Shown: positions 17,678-24,396, counted from the stretch's first letter. The stretch is DNA of 32,443 nucleotides from an uncultured bacterium (GCA_903850545.1 CAINLW010000048.1:1-32443), one strand, 5' to 3'. The notes: generated by a model from the letters alone, not told the origin. A program made the numbers and translations.

Positions 17678-19489
17678 ATGAATATTAGAAATTTTAGTAT
17701 AATAGCTCACATTGATCATGGTAAATCCACGTTGGCTGATCGTATGCTTGAGATTACAAACACGATAGAAAAGCGTAAAATGATGGACCAGGTTCTGGAT
17801 AGTATGGAGCTTGAAAGAGAGCGCGGTATTACCATTAAAATGCAGCCAGTTCGCATGAAATGGCACCTAAATGATGAGGAATATGTGATGAACCTTATTG
17901 ATACTCCTGGGCATATAGACTTCTCCTACGAGGTTTCTAGGGCTTTGAAAGCCGTTGAAGGTTCTATACTTTTAGTTGATGCTACTCAGGGTGTTCAAGC
18001 TCAAACTTTGACTACTTTAAATATGGCACGAGAATCAAATCTCATTATTATTCCTGTTGTTAGTAAAATAGATTCGCCTCTTGCAAGAACTGCCGAAGTT
18101 AAAGAAGAAATTTCAGAACTTTTAAATATAGATATAAGCGAAATTTTGGAAGTATCCGGAAAAACTGGTGATGGTGTTGCTGAACTTTTAAATGAAGTTA
18201 TAAAAAAAATTCCTGCACCAAGAGGGGAATCAGGGGAAGACAATTATCAGTTGCAAATTGATGAAAAATCTTTTAGGGCGTTAGTTTTCGATTTTAAATA
18301 TTCCAACCATAGTGGTGTTACGGTCTTCGTCAGAGTTTTTAATGGCGAGGCAAAAAGAAATACTCCGTTAACTTTTAAAGTTTCAGGAAAGTCATTTACA
18401 GCCACAGAGGTTGGAATTTTTTCTCCATCAGAAGTACCCACTGATACTTTGTCAGCTGGAGAAATTGGTTACATTGTTACGGGAATAAAAGAATCAGATA
18501 TTGCCTCTGTTGGAGACACCATTTCTCACATTAAGGATCCTTTGCCACCACTTCACGGCTATTTTAGACCATCACCAGTAGTTTGGGCATCAATATATCC
18601 AGAAGGTGCTGATGATTTTGCTATGCTTAAATTGGCGCTCGGAAAACTTAGACTTTCTGATTCATCTTTTACATATGACGAAGAAACTTCTGGAACTTTG
18701 GGTAGAGGATTTCGTTGCGGATTTTTAGGAATGCTTCATTTGGAAATCATCGTTGAAAGATTAAAAAGAGAATATACTTTGCAACTTATTGTTACAACTC
18801 CAAGTGTGAATTACGAAATAACTTTTAATAATGGAAAGAAGGAAATGATTTTTTCTCCGTCACTTTTTCCTGAGGATCATATGGTTACAAAAATAATGGA
18901 GCCTTGGGTAAGAGTTAGAATTATTACTCCCGGTCAATATATTGGAGCGATTATGCAACAACTTTATGAGCATGAAGCAGTGATAGGAGATTCTGAAAGC
19001 TTTGGGGACAATAGAACCTCGCTCACACTCGAGATGCCTTTAAGAGAACTTATGAGAAATTTTTTCAATGAACTCAAAAGTATGACATCGGGTTACGCAT
19101 CAATTTCATATGAGGCAATGCCGATGAAAGAAGCTGATGTTGTAAAAATGGATGTTTTGGTGGCAGATGAGCCGGTAGCTGCATTTTGTAAAATTGTTGC
19201 TAGAAGAAGAATGCAGGAGGAGGCGGATTTGACCGTGGAAAAACTTCACGGAGCTATAGAAAGAACAATGTTTAATTTTAAAATTCAAGCAAAGGCAACA
19301 GGAAGGATTCTTGCCTCCAGGTCTGTCTCGGGAATGAAAAAGGACGTTACTGATTATTTGTACGGAGGTGATATTACAAGAAAAATGAAACTCAGAGAAG
19401 CACAGAAAAAAGGAAAAAAGAGAATGAAAGAAAGAGGAAAGGTAAATATTACTCAAGATGTTTTCTTGAAGATGATGAAGTCGGAATAA
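17678..19489 (+). CDS. lepA: elongation factor 4 (LepA)
   Basis: MNIRNFSIIAHIDHGKSTLADRMLE, DTPGHIDFSYEVSRAL, LepA C-terminal domain. Confidence 0.96.
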   Translation: MNIRNFSIIAHIDHGKSTLADRMLEITNTIEKRKMMDQVLDSMELERERGITIKMQPVRMKWHLNDEEYVMNLIDTPGHIDFSYEVSRALKAVEGSILLVDATQGVQAQTLTTLNMARESNLIIIPVVSKIDSPLARTAEVKEEISELLNIDISEILEVSGKTGDGVAELLNEVIKKIPAPRGESGEDNYQLQIDEKSFRALVFDFKYSNHSGVTVFVRVFNGEAKRNTPLTFKVSGKSFTATEVGIFSPSEVPTDTLSAGEIGYIVTGIKESDIASVGDTISHIKDPLPPLHGYFRPSPVVWASIYPEGADDFAMLKLALGKLRLSDSSFTYDEETSGTLGRGFRCGFLGMLHLEIIVERLKREYTLQLIVTTPSVNYEITFNNGKKEMIFSPSLFPEDHMVTKIMEPWVRVRIITPGQYIGAIMQQLYEHEAVIGDSESFGDNRTSLTLEMPLRELMRNFFNELKSMTSGYASISYEAMPMKEADVVKMDVLVADEPVAAFCKIVARRRMQEEADLTVEKLHGAIERTMFNFKIQAKATGRILASRSVSGMKKDVTDYLYGGDITRKMKLREAQKKGKKRMKERGKVNITQDVFLKMMKSE

Positions 19490-19499
19490 ACGCGGACTT

Positions 19500-19790
19500 C
19501 ACGCAGACTAGACCCCAGTACCATAACTTTGACAAAGGGCAAAGTTAGCTACGGGGCACGGCGCGGACTAGATGCGGAAAAATACAAAATACAATGTGAT
19601 TACTTCGCAGGTGTATTGTTTTTTGTGTGTCGTATGTTAATATCCTGTACAACTATACTGGTCGGTGTGGTCGCAAACCATCCGGTTTCCCTCTCGGGGA
19701 ACTCGCCGGCCAGTATAGCCTTATAAACACAGGAAGACTAATAATTTAGTCTCACACTGTTAGACCCTCCAACCAAGGGTCTTTTTTAAT
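19500..19790 (+). ncRNA. candidate structured non-coding RNA of unknown family with intrinsic terminator
   Basis: Nested hairpins 19513-19556 (CCCC..GTA..TAACTTTG/CAAAGTTA..TAC.GGGG) and 19644-19734 (13-bp stem CTATACTGGTCGG/CCGGCCAGTATAG), then agaccct..agggtctttttt. Confidence 0.5.
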
Positions 19791-19894
19791 GTAATTATAT
19801 AGAAATACAAATATTTGATAAATATTGCCTTGTCATAATTTTTAAACTAGTTTAATCTTGTCAAGAGTCTTGACAAGAAACTTCAACACACAAA

Positions 19895-19940
19895 TAACAT
19901 ACTAACAAACTGGAGTTTGTTAGTATGTTATTTTTAACTT
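19895..19940 (+). terminator. AT-rich perfect palindrome upstream of arsR-like gene
   Basis: aataacatactaacaaactggagtttgttagtatgttattttt. Confidence 0.55.
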
Positions 19941-19964
19941 GCACATTTTTTTGCAAATGATAGT

Positions 19965-19984
19965 ATATCAATACTCATTGATAT
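19965..19984 (+). promoter_or_regulatory. candidate ArsR/SmtB-type operator
   Basis: Palindrome ATATCAA-TACTCA-TTGATAT abutting the ATG at 19985. Confidence 0.6.
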
Positions 19985-20266
19985 ATGAAAAAGAAAAGTC
20001 TTGTGAATCTTCCACAATATCTAAAAGCGATAAGTGATAGTAACCGTTTATCTATTCTTAATGCTCTTAAAAAACGACCTCTGTGTGTTTGTGAGATTTT
20101 TTTATTGCTCAATTTGTCTCAAAATCTAGTCTCACATCATTTAAAGGTTTTGAAGGATATTGAACTAATCAAGAATAAAAGAGATGGTGTAAATATAATT
20201 TATTTTCGGGATGAGAAAAAAATTAATAGGTATCAGACATTATTAAATAATATAATAAAACAATGA
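19985..20266 (+). CDS. ArsR-family transcriptional regulator
   Basis: KAISDSNRLSILNALKKRPLCVCEI..LNLSQNLVSHHLKVLKDIELIKNKRDGVNIIYF, winged HTH. Confidence 0.92.
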   Translation: MKKKSLVNLPQYLKAISDSNRLSILNALKKRPLCVCEIFLLLNLSQNLVSHHLKVLKDIELIKNKRDGVNIIYFRDEKKINRYQTLLNNIIKQ

Positions 20267-20544
20267 AAATACAGGTTTTGGGTTCTGGATGCAAAAAGTG
20301 TAAAGAATTATACGAGCGTACTCAAAAAGCAGTTGAGTCTATTGGCCTGGATACTCAGGTAGAATATATAACTGATGTTCAGAAAATTGTAGAAATGGGT
20401 GTAATGTCTAGTCCGGCTTTAGCGATTGATGGAAAACCTATTATTGTAGGCACGCTTCCAGAAATAGAAAAAATTAAACAGGTAATTTCAGATCATATTT
20501 CTGGTAGCGATACTAAAATAGATGGCAAAAAATGTAGTTGTTGA
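20263..20544 (+). CDS. small thioredoxin-fold protein (redox-active disulfide protein 2 / MTH895-like)
   Basis: MKIQVLGSGCKKCKELYERTQKA..MSSPALAIDGKPIIVGTLPEIEKIKQVI; overlaps preceding stop. Confidence 0.88.
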   Translation: MKIQVLGSGCKKCKELYERTQKAVESIGLDTQVEYITDVQKIVEMGVMSSPALAIDGKPIIVGTLPEIEKIKQVISDHISGSDTKIDGKKCSC

Positions 20545-20550
20545 TCCAAT

Positions 20551-20633
20551 TGTCATCCTCGCGGATGCGGGGATCCAGGTTAATTAAATTGAAATGCAAC
20601 GCAACTTGGATCCCCGTGTTCACGAGGATGACA
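20551..20633. repeat. REP/MITE-like imperfect palindrome
   Basis: TGTCATCCTCG.GGATGCGGGGATCCAGGTT ... AACTTGGATCCCCGTGTTCACGAGGATGACA. Confidence 0.7.
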
Positions 20634-20670
20634 GAAAAGGGAATTTCGTAATTCAAAGTAATAAAATAAT

Positions 20671-21636
20671 ATGAATATTTTTTATCCTATACAATTATTG
20701 GCCGATTGGCTTACATATACTGTTTTTAATATTGAATCAGAAACACTTTTGGCAAACGCAGTCAATTTTTTTATATTTGATACCATTAAAGTACTCGTTC
20801 TTTTATCAGTGATCATTTTTGTCGTTTCTATTATTCGCTCATATCTACCTCCAGAAAAAATACGCGCAATTTTGTCACATAAAAATAAATATGTTGGAAA
20901 TATTTTAGCTTCACTTTTGGGAATTATTACACCTTTTTGTTCCTGCTCCGCTATTCCTTTATTTTTAGGTTTTATTCAAGCAGGTGTTCCACTCGGAACA
21001 ACATTTTCTTTCCTAGTTGCTTCACCAATGATTAACGAAGTGGCGTTGGTTTTACTTTTGGGACTATTTGGTTGGAAAATTGCTCTTATGTATATAGTGA
21101 GTGGACTTATCATTTCTATTTTCTCTGGAATAATTATCGGTAAGATGAAAGTAGAAAGTTTGGTAGAGTCATTTGTTTACCAAAGTACAATTAAAGGAAA
21201 TATTGATTTACCAAAAATGTCTCAAAAAGAAAGAATTATATATGCTAGAGATTACACATTAGATATCTTGGATAAAGTTTGGATTTATGTATTGTTTGGT
21301 ATAGGAGTCGGAGCTTGGATACACGGTTATGTCCCAGCTGACTTTTTGGCTCAATACGCAAGTGCTGATAAATGGTATGCTGTGCCACTCGCAGTTCTTA
21401 TTGGTATTCCTCTTTATTCAAATGCTACAGGAATTATTCCGCTAGTATCAGCTCTGACTGAAAAAGGGGTTTCTATTGGAACAACACTGGCTTTCATGAT
21501 GTCTGTCACAGCCCTTTCCTTGCCTGAATTTATGATTTTGAAAAAAGTTATGAAAATTAAACTGATCTTGATTTTTGCAGGAATTGTGGGAATAGGGATT
21601 ATTTTTACAGGATATCTATTTAATATGTTTCTTTAG
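20671..21636 (+). CDS. permease of the DUF318/SO_0444 family (putative metal/metalloid efflux)
   Basis: Multi-TM; ITPFCSCSAIPLFLGFIQAGVPLGTTFSFLVASPMINEVAL signature. Confidence 0.9.
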   Translation: MNIFYPIQLLADWLTYTVFNIESETLLANAVNFFIFDTIKVLVLLSVIIFVVSIIRSYLPPEKIRAILSHKNKYVGNILASLLGIITPFCSCSAIPLFLGFIQAGVPLGTTFSFLVASPMINEVALVLLLGLFGWKIALMYIVSGLIISIFSGIIIGKMKVESLVESFVYQSTIKGNIDLPKMSQKERIIYARDYTLDILDKVWIYVLFGIGVGAWIHGYVPADFLAQYASADKWYAVPLAVLIGIPLYSNATGIIPLVSALTEKGVSIGTTLAFMMSVTALSLPEFMILKKVMKIKLILIFAGIVGIGIIFTGYLFNMFL

Positions 21637-21661
21637 GTTAGGGTGGTGTGGAGATGAAGTG

Positions 21662-21718
21662 AATAACAAAACACAAAAAAAGACGATTTTTGGTCGTCTT
21701 TTTTTGTGTTTTGTTATT
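21662..21718. terminator. bidirectional terminator between convergent genes
   Basis: aataacaaaacacaaaaaaagac...gtctttttttgtgttttgttatt, perfect long stem. Confidence 0.85.
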
Positions 21719-21926
21719 TTGAGTTTGGAGTTGGAGATTTATTAAAATCCTCCTCATCCTTTTCATTTCCCCTTACTTCATCAGCAGCTTTTATTCGTGC
21801 TTCCGCAAGACTCATCTTTGGATTTTCAATAGAAATTTGGTAGGTAAGTGCCTCAATATTAAATTCTCTTATTTCTGCTGGGCTTGCCTTAGGTTCAATA
21901 GATTCTGTTTTTTTAAAATCAACCAT
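21714..21926 (-). CDS. hypothetical protein, 70 aa
   Basis: Minus ORF ending at the convergent terminator; acidic. Confidence 0.55.
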   Translation of the reverse strand: MVDFKKTESIEPKASPAEIREFNIEALTYQISIENPKMSLAEARIKAADEVRGNEKDEEDFNKSPTPNSK

Positions 21927-21978
21927 ATAGATAATATATTATAATTAATTAGTAAAACCACTCCATTTATTATTTCAA

Positions 21979-22089
21979 TCACTTCCAAAGTGATGGAGAA
22001 AAAGCCAAAATCATACTAATAATTAGGAGGAAGCCTACCACCGCCCATGTATATTTAATTACTTTTTTTGTTCTTTTATCGAAAAGCAT
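21979..22089 (-). CDS. small single-TM protein, 36 aa
   Basis: MLFDKRTKKVIKYTWAVVGFLLIISMILAFSPSLWK, read by hand; below the ORF-track length cutoff. Confidence 0.55.
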   Translation of the reverse strand: MLFDKRTKKVIKYTWAVVGFLLIISMILAFSPSLWK

Positions 22090-22212
22090 TTTAATGTGTA
22101 GAGTTTTATAGCTGTTAAAGTTTATGGTAATATATGTATGTCTAAGAATAATAAATTAATTTATTTTATACTTATACTAATTCCTTATACTACTTTATAA
22201 CTATACACCAAA

Positions 22213-22590
22213 ATGATAGATTTTCAACAAAAAAGAAAAGTAAACAAATTTATTTATTCAAAACTTACTTTTGTTGTATTATTGGTTCTGGTTATTTTTC
22301 TGGGTAGAGCAACATATAATATATATCTAAAATCAAGATTCAGTTATGATAATTATATTTCAGTAAAAAAAGATTATGACAATTTAAATTCTAGGAAAAA
22401 TATGCTAGAGTCTGAAATCGGGAGATTGAAAACAGATTCGGGTACAGAGGAAGAAATCAGGAGTAAGTTTGATGTTGCGAAGCCGGGAGAAACCGTGGTA
22501 ATTGTAATAAACGGAAGCAGTAGTAGCTCCACGGATATATATAGTAAAGGAGGAGGTTTTTGGTCTAGGGTGTGGGGAATGTTTCAATAA
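22213..22590 (+). CDS. septum formation initiator-like (DivIC/FtsB-like) protein
   Basis: Single TM plus coiled coil: VIFLGRATYNIYLKSRFSYDNYISVKKDYDNLNSRKNMLESEIGRLKTDSGTEEEIRSKFDVAKPGETVVIVI. Confidence 0.8.
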   Translation: MIDFQQKRKVNKFIYSKLTFVVLLVLVIFLGRATYNIYLKSRFSYDNYISVKKDYDNLNSRKNMLESEIGRLKTDSGTEEEIRSKFDVAKPGETVVIVINGSSSSSTDIYSKGGGFWSRVWGMFQ

Positions 22591-22631
22591 GATACGAAAA
22601 TTATACGAATTTTACGAATGGCTACGAATAA
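22591..22631 (-). repeat. TTATTCGTAGCCATTCGTA... intergenic repeat, copy 3 (inverse orientation)
   Basis: gatacgaaaattatacgaattttacgaatggctacgaataa. Confidence 0.85.
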
Positions 22632-22640
22632 ATTAAATAA

Positions 22641-22711
22641 GCGAGTGTAGTTTAGTGGTAGAACTGGTGCTTCCCAAGCATCGGGCGAGGGTCCGATTCC
22701 CTCCACTCGCA
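22641..22711 (+). tRNA. tRNA-Gly(CCC)
   Basis: GCGAGTG/CACTCGC acceptor, anticodon loop TTCCCAA, T-arm GAGGGTCCGATTCCCTC. Confidence 0.92.
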
Positions 22712-22851
22712 CAAAAAATTATATATTGCTTTTTATGACCCGTGATATATAATTTAGTTATTAGTAAAATTAATTTAAACCTAAAACATTTTAACCCTAT
22801 AACAAATATTAATTTGTTCGGGCAAAGCAAAATGTTCGGTGAACAAATAAA

Positions 22852-23100
22852 ATGAAAAAAGTAATAATGTATTCAACGCCAACTTGTCACTATTGTAATT
22901 TAGCAAAAGATTTTTTTAATGATTACAATATTCCATTTGAGGTTTATAATGTGCAATCAGACTTGGTAAAAAGAAAAGAAATGGTTGAAAAAAGTGGGCA
23001 AATGGGTGTGCCAGTAATATTTGTAGATGACGAAATGATCGCGGGTTTTGACGAAGAAAAATTAAGAGAACTCTTAGATATTCCAGAACCAGAGATTTAA
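22852..23100 (+). CDS. glutaredoxin family protein
   Basis: MYSTPTCHYCNLAKDFFNDYNIPFEVYNV..MGVPVIFVDDEMIAGFDEEKL. Confidence 0.92.
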   Translation: MKKVIMYSTPTCHYCNLAKDFFNDYNIPFEVYNVQSDLVKRKEMVEKSGQMGVPVIFVDDEMIAGFDEEKLRELLDIPEPEI

Positions 23101-23112
23101 AAAAAAGAGATA

Positions 23113-23142
23113 AAAAACAGGTTATAGAAACCTGTTTTTTTA
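23113..23142 (+). terminator. rho-independent terminator
   Basis: aaaaacaggttatagaaacctgttttttta. Confidence 0.85.
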
Positions 23143-23179
23143 TTGTATTTTTGTGTTATATTTGAGAAGTTGTTCATTT

Positions 23180-23251
23180 GCCTTCGTAGTTCAATGGATA
23201 GAACGATTCCGTCCTAAGGAATTGATGTCGGTTCGATTCCGGCCGAGGGCA
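23180..23251 (+). tRNA. tRNA-Arg(CCT)
   Basis: GCCTTCG/CGAGGGC acceptor, anticodon arm ATTCC-GTCCTAA-GGAAT, T-arm GTCGGTTCGATTCCGGC. Confidence 0.92.
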
Positions 23252-23450
23252 CTATTTTAAAAACACCGTTAAGGTGTTTTTTAAAATAGTGCCCGAGAGT
23301 AAGCAAACTTCTTTGCTTACGCGCCGGAATCGAACAGCGGAATGATGTTCCACAAGCTTGTGGAACGAATGAGCTGGTGCCCAGACAAAGCTGAGTGTCG
23401 ACGAAGCTTTAGTTGAGGGAGAATGCGAAGCGCGTCCGGCCGAGGGTACA
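23252..23450 (+). other. tRNA-tail-flanked structured element downstream of tRNA-Arg (core type A)
   Basis: Spacer hairpin 23251-23290, inverted tail GTGCCC-[hairpin 23299-23320]-GCCGGAATCGAAC, core 23332-23381 with 49/50 identity to 24001-24050, direct tail copy CCGGCCGAGGGTAC 23436-23449. Confidence 0.75.
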
Positions 23451-23489
23451 GAATTGTTATTTTATTAAGATTTTTGATATAATATTCCT

Positions 23490-23753
23490 ATGAATCCAAA
23501 TGAAAACGATTTGTTAAAAAAAACATACGAATTAGCAGAAGAGAACAACCATATTCTCAAGGGTGTTCGAAGTTCAAATAGATGGTCAATGTTTTTTCTA
23601 ATAACAAAATGGGTAGTAATTATTGGTGTCGCGGTTGGAGCGTTTTATTATATTCAACCTTATGTAGATCCATTTTTTAAGGCCTATCAAGATATACAAA
23701 ATAGTTTTGGTAGAGTAAAATCTGTCGTAAATTCTATACCAAAAAACAACTAG
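23490..23753 (+). CDS. hypothetical single-TM protein, 87 aa
   Basis: Plus ORF with TATAAT 6 nt before ATG; TM WVVIIGVAVGAFYYIQPY. Confidence 0.65.
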   Translation: MNPNENDLLKKTYELAEENNHILKGVRSSNRWSMFFLITKWVVIIGVAVGAFYYIQPYVDPFFKAYQDIQNSFGRVKSVVNSIPKNN

Positions 23754-23843
23754 AATTTTTTTAATAAATAGTGTAATATCTCCTATGTGCCCTAAAACAT
23801 TGAATACAGTGTTCGGGCAAACAATTTTAATAAAATTGTTTAA

Positions 23844-23916
23844 GCCAAGGTAGCTCAGTTGGTAGAGCATATCCCTGAAGAGGATGTGGTCGTGGGTTCA
23901 AGTCCCACCCTTGGCA
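23844..23916 (+). tRNA. tRNA-Phe(GAA)
   Basis: GCCAAGG/CCTTGGC acceptor, anticodon loop CTGAAGA, T-arm GTGGGTTCAAGTCCCAC. Confidence 0.93.
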
Positions 23917-24109
23917 CATATTTAAAATCACCCATTTATATGAGTGATTTTAAATATGTGCCAAGGGAACGAGCTGACTGCTCAGCTCGTGTTGGGACTT
24001 GAACAGCGGAATGATGTTCCACAAGCTTGTGGAACAAATGAGCTGGTGCCTAACCCGAAGCGAGTGTCGACGAGCTGAGAGGTGAAGGAAAGATTCCCAC
24101 CCTTGGCAC
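23915..24109 (+). other. tRNA-tail-flanked structured element, Phe unit 1 (core type A)
   Basis: Spacer hairpin 23915-23960, inverted tail split by hairpin 23969-23990, core 24001-24050, direct tail copy TCCCACCCTTGGCAC 24095-24109. Confidence 0.75.
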
Positions 24110-24396
24110 AAAAATAAAACCCCGAACAGGGTGTTTTGTTTTTGTGCCAAGGGAGGAAGCAAATTTCTTTGCTTCTGTTGGGACTTGAAAGACGGAGTAT
24201 GTCGCAAAGCGACTACGAGTCGGGTTGAGGATTGGGTGGGGACCCAACCGAAAGACCTTTTGAGATATTTTATGAGTGTAGCGAAATAAAATATCCAAAA
24301 TGGTGTACTGACCATGTAATGGTCGAGAGTACTTTGGCTTTTGCGAATACTTGAAGCAAAAGACTTAGTAACTCATGACCTAGCCACCCTTGACAC
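24108..24396 (+). other. tRNA-tail-flanked structured element, Phe unit 2 (core type B)
   Basis: Spacer hairpin 24108-24145, inverted tail split by hairpin 24156-24175, hairpins 24230-24248, 24265-24294, 24310-24324 matching the Leu/Cys units, degenerate direct tail CCACCCTTGACAC 24384-24396. Confidence 0.75.

Noticed and set aside
17432-17866. Antisense ORF across the 17.4-17.9 kb region
   Set aside because: Spans a terminator and the start of lepA on the opposite strand; no domain.
19529-19726. ORF 19529-19726 (+)
   Set aside because: Lies inside the strongly base-paired candidate ncRNA; no SD and no protein-like composition.
23950-24315. Antisense ORFs 23950-24315 and 24050-24298
   Set aside because: They lie wholly in the tRNA-Phe tail elements; repeated tail translations, no SD, no domain.
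23252-24396. CRISPR array
   Set aside because: Repeats are inverted/direct tRNA tails with irregular spacing and no uniform spacers; no cas genes in the window.
23252-24396. Simple tRNA pseudogenes / tRNA array decay
   Set aside because: Only the 3' tails are copied, in both orientations, with hairpins inserted at a fixed position and covarying non-tRNA cores; tRNA decay does not explain that.
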